Source of the DNA: Lunularia cruciata
Taxonomy: Eukaryota; Streptophyta; Marchantiopsida; Lunulariales; Lunulariaceae
Reading direction: 5' to 3'
NCBI GenBank assembly: GCA_948567375.1
Contig: OX419757.1
Coordinates: 73,098,001-73,162,000, forward strand
DNA: 64,000 nt
Part shown: piece after piece, positions 37,030 to 47,625 of the stretch
How the letters are laid out: each line of letters opens with the position of its first letter
Position numbering within the stretch: the first letter of the stretch is position 1
The notes under the pieces: generated by a model
The model's database searches: none
The model's input: the letters and a program-made list of their open reading frames with translations, nothing else
What the model was told of the DNA's origin: nothing
Program-made: the position numbers and the translations under genes

Positions 37030-38470
37030 AAATACTATTCAAGAAACATTGAAAAATGAGCAATGGGAGGTAGCCATGGATGAGGAGATTGTTGCACTAA
37101 GCCAACAATGAATGTGGGAGTTAGTGGACTTACCACTTGGTAAGAAGGCAATTGGCTGCATATGGGTGTACAAGATTAAGTGGAATCAAGGCTGTTTTGT
37201 GAGCATGTATAACGCTAGGTTGGTAGTTAAGGATTATGCACAAGAATGTGGAATTGCTTATGATGAGATGTTTAGTCTTGTTGCTAAGATGCATACTATT
37301 TGAATAGCAATAGCAATAGCATTAATAAGCATTGTAAGTTACATCATATATATGTGAAGAATGCCTTCTTGAATGGAGATCTTCAAGAAGAGGTGTATAT
37401 GGTGTAGCCACCTAGGTATGAAGACCCAGGTTCTTCAGCTCAAGTGTGTAGGTTGTAGATGGCTTTATATGAACTTGGTTTGGTAAGATCATTAGTGTTT
37501 TGTAGGGGTTCAAAGTGTGAAATTTATACTCCTCACTCTATGTACTAAGTACAATGAGTTGTTACACTATCATTATGATCTATGTAGATGATTTGATCAT
37601 GAGTGTGAGTTATGAGAAGTAGATTCAATAAATTAAGCATAGGCTATAGGCTGAATTTGAGATGAAGGATCCGGGAGAATTTAAGATATTTCCTTGCACT
37701 TGAGTTCATCAAGGATGGTGAAAATATGTGGTTGTTGGAGAAATAGTATGTTATTGACATGCTTGCCAAGTATGGTATGATGGCTTGCAAGCCAAGAAAA
37801 CAATTTGAAGTTGAGTCCTATTCAAGGGAAGTTGCTTGAAGATCCTATTATTTATGGATGAATGGTAGGGAGTTTGATCTACTTTGCTATCATTAGACCA
37901 GACTTGAGCTACACAATGGGACTTTTGAGTTAGTTCATGTAGACTCCTTGGAAGCCATATCTTGATGCAGTTTGGAGGATTGTGCAGTATGTGAAGTTCA
38001 CTATATAGTTTGGACTTCATTACATAGCCATAAAGAGTGTGGAATTGTTTGGATTTACAGATGTAGATTGGACAAGGAATACTTTGGACAGGCGGTCCAC
38101 ATCTGGCTATGCTTTCAATTTGGGGAGTGCAGCTATTAGCTGGTCCTCAAAGAAGCAAGCTATGGTATGACTGTCTTCTTGCAAGGTAGAGTATAGAGGT
38201 GCAACCAACACTATATGTAAGGCAGTTTGGCTTTGGAGGTTACTTGGTAACATTGGTGTATGTGTCTTTGGTGTGATTATTAATTATGCAAATAACAAGA
38301 GTAGTTTTAAACTTGCTAGTAATCTCATGTTTCATGCTAGGACAAAACACATTGAGGTACAACATCACTTCATTAAAGAGAAGGTAGTAGCAGGTAGTTG
38401 ACATCTTTACAAAGGCACTACCTAGAGACACATTTGATATGTTCCAAGATCAGTTAGATGTTTGTGCATT
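37030..38470 (+). pseudogene. Copia element D RT and RNase H remnant
   Basis: RT starts with EEPNTIQETLKNEQWEVAMD (37020) and MWELVDLPLGKKAIGCIWVY (37112), then KNAFLNGDLQEEVYM near 37360 and a Tyr-Val-Asp-Asp-type active-site region near 37585 (YVDDLIMSV). RNase H lies at 38040-38440 (FGFTDVDWTRNTLDRRSTSG, SSCKVEYRGATN, ARTKHIEVQHHFIKEKV). Multiple stops occur. The coding region ends just before the purine tract and 3' LTR. Confidence 0.82.
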
Positions 38471-38493
38471 AATAGGAGCTTGAGGGGGATTTT

Positions 38494-38674
38494 TGAGACT
38501 CCAAGCTCTCTATAGGTGTGAACTAGTTCCAAGTTAGACTAAACTTGTATAACATTACATTCACACTTAATACACTTGTTATTGATTTTTTTAGAAAGCC
38601 ACCGCCTAGGTTCTTGGCCTACACTCTTTTGTTGTAGCACATTGTGCTCATATATGTATAGATACTAGGAGGTG

Positions 38675-38709
<35 letters not shown>

Positions 38710-38737
38710 TGCAATACAAGTTGTGAGTTTCTTGCCA
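38494..38737 (+). repeat. 3' LTR of copia element D
   Basis: It begins TGAGACTCCAAGCTCTC after the purine tract and ends CTTGCCA. It contains a long CT run that the 5' LTR lacks in expanded form. Confidence 0.85.
38677..38704. repeat. (CT)n microsatellite in the 3' LTR
   Basis: An uninterrupted CT run of about 28 bases. The 5' LTR has only a short CCTCTCTCTC at the homologous place, so the expansion happened after insertion. Confidence 0.95.
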
Positions 38738-39654
38738 AAGATATCCTTTGAAGATGCTTCTCTTATTGCGGTTATTGAATCCTCCACAAGCAAGGATGTG
38801 AGCATGCTCATATATATTGAATTGGTAATCAATGATGATAATTTTCATGGCACCCATAGTATGATTCAAACACACAATAAACTGCAATTAAATGTTTAAT
38901 ATAAGCTTCATATTTCTTCAAACCTTTGTATATATACAATCAATTGAAGAAGGCATCCTAGGGATAATCTCCAAAGTCTAGAATGGACATATGTAAACAC
39001 CAATTAATTCATGAAAATAATTTATAGCATTTTGAAAAAGTAGTTTAGAGAAAAATTTTAAGTATAAAAGAAAGGGTTTAGGGTTTCGCAACCAAAGAAG
39101 GTTAGCAACTGACTTTAAACCTCATCATTTATTTCACTTATGCATTTTATTTAATTTTAAAATAATTTTCCTTCATACATTAAATATAATATATTTTAAG
39201 ATTCAATGTAATGCAATAAAATTTGTAAGTAACTCAATATCTTTAATTTCAACATAGACTAAAATAATATTTCTTCAACAAATCTAAGGAAAAACTCAGA
39301 GTATATTATTTCTAAAATTGATTCCAAAAGATCACTATGATTCATACAACATGCTTGCCAATTATTTGCTATTTGGATTGGCATTCAACTAGTTACCATA
39401 AAATCAAGTTCCTTTGATTATTTTCCTTTATGTGAGCAAATCCTTTATGCTTTTATCTTCATATCCTAGCTTTCCCTAGACTTTGTTAAGAAGAAAGGAT
39501 GACACCTTTGTTTCTTCTCCAATGATAGATTGGCTAACAATATTTTCTTGTTGCAAGAAAGAAGTGATTTAGTTAAACCTATCAAGTTCAGACATTGTCA
39601 TATTTCTATTCATCCTTTTACTATGGCCTTCCTTAATTATAATAACAATGAGAA
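38738..39654. other. Gene-free, A+T-rich spacer
   Basis: No recognisable gene or long repeat. The stretch is strongly A+T-rich from about 39000 to 39300. Confidence 0.5.
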
Positions 39655-39753
39655 CAAGGTGACCACATAGAACACAAGAAGGATGGGTACACCCCATCAA
39701 GCCATACAAAGGAGAGACAAAAGAGGTAAAATGGGGGTAGGCCCCAATAGTAT
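39655..39753 (+). repeat. Dispersed ~100 bp repeat, copy 3
   Basis: It is collinear with copies 4 and 5 from AAGGTGACCACATAG to GGGGGTAGGCCCCAATAGTAT. The terminal GGGG…CCCC palindrome is present but imperfect. Confidence 0.8.
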
Positions 39754-39780
39754 TGATATGAGAAATCTGCCCTACCGCAC

Positions 39781-42490
39781 CTAAGATATCCAAGCTATGC
39801 AACTCATAAGGTCAAAAAAATATTGGAGCTTTGAAGATACATCACCTAGAGTGATTTTTCTCTTATGGACTGCACCAACCAATGCTCTTTGTAGAGCAAT
39901 GCACACATGTTGTCTAAAGTATGCTACAAAGTATGAGAGCGAAAGTGGTACTCCTTGGCATCTAATATGATAAGCTCTTGTGCACTCCTTGACAAATGTG
40001 TCAAACACCATGTCCATCGCTCCATACAACTCCATATAACTCCAAGACTAGAGAAATAAAGAGGTGACCTTGTTGCATACTCCTATACTTGGACCTTGTG
40101 TGCTGCTACTCCGGTTGCCACCCATCTAGGAGGATGAGTAATCATTCTCTCTAAAATCACATCACACATAGGGTTTGTAACCACAACATTTGCCACTATT
40201 ACCTGATCATCTTGGACCAAGTATAAGTCAACTCTGACATGTGTCAATCTGCAAAGAATATGAACGTCCCCTCTAAGCAAGGTATCCACTCTCTTGTGCA
40301 ATAGTGAACACTATATCCCCAATGGTATCATGGGCACATATCCTTTGTTCTCCAAAAGAACATCATGTTATATGGACCGCTATTGCATCTAGTGTAGAAC
40401 TACACTCACAAGTGAGTAACAAAGATGTAAAGGGTTGGACCAAACCTAGGTAGAACCTCATTGTTGTACAGAAGGTAGCTAGTGCGAGTCAGGATGCCCT
40501 AATGCATGGTCCACCTAGGATCCAAGAGCTTGAACCTTTGCCAAAGCAAGAGTGCTCTAGTGGCTTGAGGAATAGATGAGTCAATTAAAAGAGAATGTAG
40601 CATATGCTAACATTGTTGCTCCATCAAGGAAGACTACAAACCTCAAGTCCAATCTGGTAGTAGTGAAGCAAAGGATGGAAGGTCCTCCCATGTCCATAAG
40701 GATAGACCATCTATTGTTTGCTGCAATAACACTTGGAGAGAAAAGGATCACTCTTCCACCTTGGTCACATATGTCTCCAAAATTGGCCTATGAACAACCA
40801 CAAAATAGAATAAAGTAGGGGTATCAAGAGAGCACAACTACCCAAAAATGCTGTAGATATCATCTCTTCCATAGATAATAGGCCTACCCCTATGCAAGTA
40901 GAGATGTTTATCTATGTGCTAAATCCCCCATCATAGACTCAAATGTCCTTGGTCCAATGATATCACCAAAGACTCCAATAATACTCCTATCAAAAGCACT
41001 CAGATGTGATAGGAAAGTCAACGAAGGAGGAACCATATGGAGAAGGTAAGTCAATTGAAGGGTAATACTAGAGGAGAGTATATTAAATGCCACATATGGA
41101 TCTCCTTGTAGAAGAAGGTCATCTACATGGAGGATATCCTTTGCAAGGGAAACATCTAGGAAGCATGTGACAAAATCCTTAGATCCTATTGACACTCCAA
41201 GGATATGTAGTTCATCTATAGATGTGCTACACCCCTCTAGAAGCTCAAGGTGTGGAGGGATACTTAAAGGAGACCATGCTCTACACTTTAACACCTTGAC
41301 TCTCAAGCCTACAAGATGTAGCTTGGTAGTCAAGTGATCATAGGCCTGCCTAATATGATCTAAGGGGCCCACAATGTGGGTGTTGTCTACTAAGGAGAGA
41401 AATATACAACTAGGCATGGGCAAAGTAGTAGATAAAAGAGCTCTAAAGTGAGCCATGGCAAACAAAGGTCCTCCTAAAGGATATCCCTATTATGTACCAA
41501 CAATTGTCTCCAAGATGGCAACTCTCTCTCGTAACCACCCATGTTGGTAGTAAAGGGAAGCATGAGAGGCATAGGACAACCACACAAAAAGGATTGAGAC
41601 TTGCCAAGGATCCACCTACCTCTCTAAGCTCTCTAATGATGGATGCCCAAGAGATGCTATTAAAAGTGTTCTCAACATCCACATGTGAACAAACTGCTTT
41701 GGATGGATATCTAGGAGTGCCTTGATGCCTAGGGAAATAGTCTCACAACCTCTAAGTGTTTTTTTATTTGTAAGGATTTAGGGTTCTCCGGGTCTATTCC
41801 AAATTGATATGGAACTGAGGTGCTCTCAAAAGTGAGATTGATGTTGAAGGACAATGGTATGGCTAACCAAGCACAAGAAGATCTCTCCAATATCAATTCT
41901 TGTGGCCTTCTCTGTCACAAGAAGTCAATTAGCCCCTTATGCTTAACTAAATGATGTAGGAATATCTCTCCTCACTACCATTGCAACCACCTAAAATAGC
42001 TTGATAAATCCACTAGAAGGATCATCTGCCTGAAAGCAATCTCTAAGATGCTCATATAGCATCCTCAACAAGCCTCTTGAGGAGAGACAAGGGATAGTGC
42101 ACAATGCTTGTGCAAAAAATAACCTATCAAGGCATAAAATTTGCTCAGGCTCATAATCTAAGACCTCTAATGGTACTCCCTCTCCTACCATAGGATGTAG
42201 TGAGCATAGGGAAGAGATAGTCTTATCAATGGGACTAGCCATAGACAAAGGGTGTAGCATTCATGTTGATTTACTAAACTCTCTTGCTTGACCTAGTGTC
42301 TTACACCATTGTAATCAAGTGGACTTTGTGGTAGAACTTGTCTCCTAAAACATGTAGTCCTAACTGCCTCCTCTTGTAGGGCAGCCCAATCCCCTGCTTG
42401 GAATTGATGAAATCTAGCAACCACCTCTCTGTGCTTCGCACCTCCTCCTCTAACATAACAAAGGCACTATTGAGAGAGTAAGAGGAATAA
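39781..42490 (-). pseudogene. Reverse-transcriptase-family pseudogene (plant, LINE-like)
   Basis: Read on the minus strand from 42490, broken frames give LRMLYEHLRDCFQADDPSSG (near 42050), a fingers region, DVENTFNSISWASIIRELRE (near 41670), FAMAHFRALL (41460) and FLSLVDNTHIVGP (near 41385), where an RT Ala/Val-Asp-Asp catalytic box would sit; its second Asp is Asn. Then come KVLKCRAWSPLSIP and LHILGVSIGS. A conserved C-terminal part follows at about 40300-39780 (VDLYLVQDDQVIVANVVVTN, GVAAHKVQVQVY, VPLSLSYFVAYFRQHVC, ALQRALVGAVHKR). The order matches a reverse-transcriptase family I recall from land-plant genomes. The 5' part seems to lie at 53065-53540, beyond gypsy element F. Confidence 0.75.
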
Positions 42491-42492
42491 GA

Positions 42493-42941
42493 TGTCACGC
42501 CATTTGTAGTTCCGCATCTAGATGCTCGGACACTAGAGTTCCAGTGATGGTAGTTAGACTTATTCTAGCAATTTCTCAAGGACTACTTTCCGACAGTTAG
42601 ATTTTGTGTTCGGGGTACTGACTTCACGGTGGGGCCCACCGTCACTTTGCACCGTTTGCACCGTCGAGTGTGCCGTCAGCGGGACCGTTAGGGTTTCAGT
42701 GCTAGCTCAAGTCCAAGGGGTATAGTTTCAAAGTGAGCTCTAGAGAGCTCACTTCTCTGATGTTGAGCCTTCGAGTTCCTAGCTATGGTGGATAGAGGCC
42801 GGCGAGCGTCACTTGGATTCTCTATGCTTGAGTGGGTGTGGCTTGACTGTAATCAGTGCCCAGTTGTTGGCAATTTATAGAGTGACAGATCAAGTACTGA
42901 TCTGAGTTGAGTTGAGTTGAGAGTGTTAAGCAATCTGATTA
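42493..42941 (+). repeat. 5' LTR of gypsy element F
   Basis: It begins TGTCACGCCATTTGTAG and matches the 3' LTR end to end with no net length change. It contains palindromic GGTGGGGCCCACC and a short GAGTT run near the 3' end. The sequence after it (ACATCAGAGAAG) resembles a tRNA-Met primer site only weakly. Confidence 0.92.
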
Positions 42942-43174
42942 CATCAGAGAAGTGAAGTCAGGGGAAATCGGGTGCAGGAACATTGAGTGTTGGTGGTATC
43001 TCCAAGCTCGGTGGATCGTGGTAGCTCGATTCAAGTTCTGTGTTTCCCTAGTGTGCAGAAGCTTGTTCAGTTGATGCAGATTTGGCAGTTAGGCGGATAG
43101 TGTGCGGAAGCGGTGGCCAAATTTTGAGCAAAGAAGGAGCAATTTTCGAGCAGTGTTGTGATTTTGAGCTCAAG

Positions 43175-44188
43175 AGGTGAAGGCAAGACCAATTTGTTGC
43201 GAGTTGGGCTCAGAAAATCAAATTGAAGGTGAAGTTGGGAAGCTCTTCTCATGAAATTGTGATTTGTAAAAACCCGTTTTGTCAATTTGGCTCGAGTGGA
43301 AAGTTAGCGGGGGATTTGGCGGACAGCCATCTTTAGGGTTTATGTCAGATTTTCCGTCAGATTTTGGCCAGAATTGGAGGAGTTTTTGTTGTTTAGCCAA
43401 ATTTGGAGAAGTTTTGCTAGTTTGGAGGAGTTTCGCAGATTTGGAGAAGTTTTGCCAATTTTGGAGGAGGTACAAAGTGGCAACAAGAAAGGCCTCATTT
43501 GGCTGAATCAGGAGGTGAAGGTAGGACCAATTTGCTGCGAGTTGGGCTCAGAAAGTCAAATTAAAGGTGGAGTTGGGAAGCTCTTCTCATGAAATTGTGA
43601 TTTGTAAAAACCCGTTTTGTCAATTTGGCTCGAGTGGAAAGTTAGCGGGGGATTTGGCGGACAGCCATCTTTAGGGTTTATGTCAGATTTTACATCAGAT
43701 TTTGGCCAGAATTGGAGGAGTTTTCGTTGTTTGGCTAAATTTGGAGAAGTTTCGCTAGTTTGGAGGAGTTTTGCAGATTTGGAGAAGTTTCGCCAATTTT
43801 GGAGGAGGTACAAAGTGGCAACAAGAAAGGCCTCATTTGGTTGAATCAGGAGGTGAAGGCAGAACCAATTTGATGCGAGTTGGGCTCAGAAAGTCAAATT
43901 AAAGGTGGAGTTGGGAAGCTCTTCTCATGAAATTGTGATTTGTAGAAACCCGTTTTGTCAATTTAGCTCGAGTGGAAAGTTAGCGGGGGTTTTGGCGGAC
44001 AGTCATCTTTAGGGTTTATGTCAGATTTTATGTCAGATTTTGGCCAGAATTGGAGGAGTTTTCGCTGTTTGGCCAAATTTGGAGAAGTTTCGCTAGTTTG
44101 GAGGAGTTTCACAGATTTGGAGAAGTTTCGCCAATTTTGGAGGAGGTACAAAGTGGCAACAAGAAAGGCCTCATTTGGCTGAATTTCG
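43175..44188 (+). repeat. Three tandem 338 bp repeats in the element F leader
   Basis: Units start at 43175, 43513 and 43851, each with AGGTGAAGG, then GCGAGTTGGGCTCAGAAA, AAACCCGTTTTGTCAATTT and GGAGGAGGTACAAAGTGGC. The units are nearly identical. Within each, a ~19 bp motif (TTTGGAGAAGTTTCGC-like) recurs four to five times. They lie between the 5' LTR and gag, so they are transcribed leader sequence. Their role is unknown; packaging, translation control or simple slippage are possible. The open frames inside are artefacts of repetition. Confidence 0.93.
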
Positions 44189-44920
44189 GCGTATTGAGGC
44201 ATAGGGCTGTGGGCTATGAGAGGCTATGAAGGCCTAGAAGGGCCAGCTTGCTGGCGTGAGGCTAGCTAGTTTAGAGTAGATCTTGGTCATTGGTTGGCAA
44301 AATCTGCCTTTCCTGTTAGATTGTGCACAACAGGGTTTGACCCCTAGATCTCTTGTTCCTAGACTGGTGCCCTAGCCAACTGGTCCACCCTCACTTGTTG
44401 TTATAGTGGCTGTGCCACTATTATCTATACACATGTAGCTTTGGCTAGGAGAGGCAGTTTGATCTCATTCTTGGTGATCCTGGTAGCTTAGGACTTAGAT
44501 CCGAACTGCTCTTATGTCAAATGCCAAATGGTGGCAGAGTCAGTCCCGTGTTGTGTTATGAGATGGAAGGTTTTTGTTTAGATTTCTTGTGATTGGATCC
44601 CCTCCATTCTCTGCTTCCTATTTGTGCACCACGTTTGTGTGAGGTGCCCTGACTTTTGAGCGTTGGTGCTCTAGTGTGCTCTCGGTGGTGAGGCTGGAGT
44701 GATGACCAGTTAGACTACCTTTGTTTCTCTCCGATGAGGCAAGAAGTGATGACCTGCAGACCATGAGAGTTCATGTTATGATGGCAAGTTATAGGTTGCT
44801 CTTCCCCTAGTGTAGTTATCTCGGTTAGAGTTACATTAGTGGGTGGTGTTTAGTTAGTGTTGGCACTTGGTGGGGCACTTGCGGTTGCAATTGGTGGTTT
44901 GAGTTTGCTATTGCGGTTAC
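44189..44920 (+). other. Element F leader, non-coding
   Basis: Transcribed leader between the tandem repeats and gag, with no clear frame. The reverse strand at about 44325-44398 looks faintly tRNA-like (GGCTAGGGCACC and GGGGTCAAACCC at promoter-box-like spacing). Confidence 0.4.
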
Positions 44921-46040
44921 TTGGTCACGACGGAGTTCTTTGGAGATTCCAGAGGAGTTAGCCTTGTAGTACGCAATGGGTTTACTCGGAGTGGTGCTCG
45001 GTATCAGCTTGTATCTCAGGTCCCAGTGAGGGAGGAGATTGACTCTGAGTTGGAATTCGACACAGGAGCTGATTCAGTTGAGAGTGCACTTGGTGTGTCC
45101 GCACCGTTGTTGTGGGACATGGATGAGATTTATGGGCCTCCAAAGGCCCTAGGCATTACTTTGGTACAGTGGGTACCATTGAGTTGGATGACTTCATCCA
45201 AGAGTTCAATAGTTGGTGTGATCTGCAGCAGATGCGGAACCCGACTTTGTTCACACCCTTCATGGCATGGAAGGGGTTGTTTGTTCACACATCTGGAGGG
45301 TCCGCCAATGGATGACTACCATGAGTTCAAGAGAGCTCATTTGGAGAAGATCGAGTTATGGAGATAGTATTGGTCTCCACATTATGTCTCCATCACTTCA
45401 GGCTCGGTGGCCAAGAGTAGATCGGCTGTACCTACGAGTTCTAGCTCGAGTAGTGTTGGTGGAGCTAGTGGGGGTGCACTAGCTGGAGATAGTGCTACTA
45501 CGAGTGGAGGTACCGCTGCGGGAGGTGGTGTGGTATCGGGGTTTAACCCCATGGTGGAGTTCTTCCTATGTTTGAGGCAAAACTACCAGGGAGTGCGGAC
45601 TGACAAGCTGAGGAGCTTGCAAGAGTTCAAGCGGAAGGCTAGAGAGAGCCTACACAAGGCATACACTCGCATGAGGCGGTTGATCAGTTTCACTCAAGGA
45701 GTTACTGAGGCCCAAGCAGTCCAGTTTTGGTATGGGATACTAGATAGGGAGTTGCAACGTAGAGTTTGTGATGCTACGTTGTTGCAGGCTACTTTGCCCA
45801 CTTTGGCAATAGTCTTTGTTTTGGCTGAGCGTATTGAGCTCAACATGGTGGAGGAGAGAGTGGTGACATCTGGATTTGGTAAGGAGACCTCATCCACGGC
45901 TGTGACTTCTTCTAGAGTGCAGCAGACTCTGCACCACGCCTAGTTGGTTTTCGAGGACAGGGTGGACAGCCCAGATCCTATGGAGCGAGTGGAGGGCCTA
46001 GTGGAGTTAGACCCTTACCCTCCTTTTCGGGTCAACAGTA
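44921..46040 (+). pseudogene. Element F gag (matrix/capsid part)
   Basis: One frame runs from about 44921 to a TAG at 45365-45367, and again at 45407-45943. Between them the best gag match (LDDFIQEFNSWCDLQQ, then FTPFMAWKGLF, 45185-45290) lies in a neighbouring frame, so an indel pair is present. The segment EFKRKARESLHKAYTRMRRL (45628) and a following helix-rich part fit a gypsy capsid. A further one-base shift after 45930 moves the frame to that of the zinc knuckles, with one TAG at 46038-46040 just before them. Confidence 0.75.
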
Positions 46041-47595
46041 GCCTGTGAGTGGTGGTGTTGCTTGTTGGACTTGTGGTGGACCTCACCATAGGAGAGAGTG
46101 TACTCAGGGCAGCGGACCTGATACCTCTGGTGCATCACAGCCAGCACAGAGGCAGTGTGAGCATTGCCACAGATTTGGTCACACTAGTGACCGGTGTTTT
46201 GACCTACGGAGTGGTAGGGCTGCTATGGCAGGTACTAGAGGAGCTCCAGTTCATGGAGGACGAGGTGGTAGAGGATCTACACCTAGTAGGGGTGCAGTAC
46301 CTGCCCTTACTTCTGACACAGCTATGGCTACTCGGATTGAGCAGTTGGAGCAGAGATTGGCTAGTATGGCTATTGCTCAGAGGAGATCAGATTCGGGTGC
46401 TGAGGCTTCCACCTCATATGCTGGTGATAGACATGCTTTGGACTTCATGTGCGGAGCAGCACAGGTGGATGCATCTGCAGCAGTGACTAGGAGTGCAATA
46501 CGTGCTCCAGAGCCTAGAGGAGCATCAGTGGAGTTGGACCCACAGAGAGGAGAGGTTGGGAGACAGGTCAGACTTCCCCAGTCTTTCATGCTATCTGAGG
46601 CATTGCAGACGACATCCATGGTTCCTAGATGTCCCAGTGCAGGTGTGGTAGGTGGTGATGGAGTTCTTGATGGACTACCTGCTAGTCAGCCACCTGCTAC
46701 TACAGAGACTGAGTCTAGCATGATGTTGGGGGCGGCTCAACTGATTATGCGGTATCCTTTGTTTTCAGCAAATGATATGTTTACATTGGGAGTTGACCCC
46801 GCCCCAGTATTCCGGTTGGCTGCCACGTTGTGTGAGAGTAGGGATGGTGCAGTTCCTACTACTAGAGCAGAGGTGGTTGGTAGTGGAGCAGACTTGGTTG
46901 AGGAGCATGGGATCCGTTCAGCGACCAGTGGTTTATGGCAGGCAGCAGCGGCTAGGCTGGAGGAGTTGCCAGCTAGACTGGCCTTTGAGAGAGCGCGGTT
47001 TACACCTAGTGTTGTCCTATTGGATAACCAGAGGGGGATTTTTTGTTTGGTGGCACCTTCAGGGAAGGTCTATACACCACAGAGAGTCTTGTTAGACTCT
47101 GGTGTGCAGCCCCTTATGTTGGGGAAGGCTGCAGTTGTCGGTCTGGAGTTACGGAAGACCGATGTGGAGAGGTGTCCATTTCAGATCCAGACATCTCTAG
47201 GTGGTGGTTCGACATAGTACATCACACGTGGAGAGCTTGTTGTCCAGGTTCAGCCTGGTCATCCGACTGATAGCTCGGTGGTGAGAGCTTAGGCTATTGC
47301 GATGATAGCTGAGTCATATGATGTGCTAGTTGGGAGAGCACTGTTATACCCCATGGGTTTCAGCATTGACTATTGGGAGGAGACAACCTCTTATAGACCT
47401 GGTTGGCAGTCTGGTGAGGGACGGGTATGTCGCCTACCAGTACGCTTTAGTAGTGGCAGTCTTGGCTCACTACAGTCTGGGACCATGGCAGCATCAATTT
47501 TGGCTTTCAGCGGTGCAGTCACTTGGCCTGGTGACTTGTTGGAGGGGAACGCCCATGCAGAGGATACTCTTGTACCAGAGGAGATCACTCAGCTA
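46041..47595 (+). CDS. Element F nucleocapsid zinc knuckles and retropepsin-like protease
   Basis: An open stretch to 47214, then the same frame past TAG codons at 47215 and 47290 to a TGA at 47596. Two zinc knuckles lie at the start: CWTCGGPHHRREC (near 46063) and CEHCHRFGHTSDRC (near 46157). A Gly/Arg-rich stretch and a coiled segment (RIEQLEQRLASMAIAQRR) follow. The retropepsin-like domain is at 47085-47390: VLLDSGVQPLMLGK carries the Asp-Ser-Gly catalytic triplet, and YDVLVGRALLYPMGF lies near its end. The region runs in the same frame into the methyltransferase, so protease and methyltransferase belonged to one polyprotein. Confidence 0.82.
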
Positions 47596-47625
47596 TGAAG
47601 TACGAGTGGGATTGTTCCATCCACC

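Larger units (their letters stand above)
32816..38737 (+). mobile_element. Ty1/copia element D, decayed, 5.9 kb
   Basis: LTRs (32816-33083 and 38494-38737) enclose gag, integrase, RT and RNase H remnants in copia order on the plus strand. The primer site is TGGTACTAGAGC and the 3' purine tract is TTGAGGGGGA. No matching 5 bp target duplication is visible (GTTTT on the left, AAGAT on the right), so an end may be rearranged or mutated. Confidence 0.88.

Noticed and set aside
40908-41465. 185-codon frame as a stand-alone gene
   Set aside because: It is the palm and thumb part of the larger decayed reverse transcriptase on the same strand, with coding similarity on both sides in other frames.
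43218-44202. Several similar 70-85 codon frames on both strands
   Set aside because: They are the same frame repeated by the three 338 bp leader units, not genes.
46049-46486. 145-codon hydrophobic frame overlapping the gag zinc knuckles
   Set aside because: Out-of-frame shadow of the zinc-knuckle/protease coding region.
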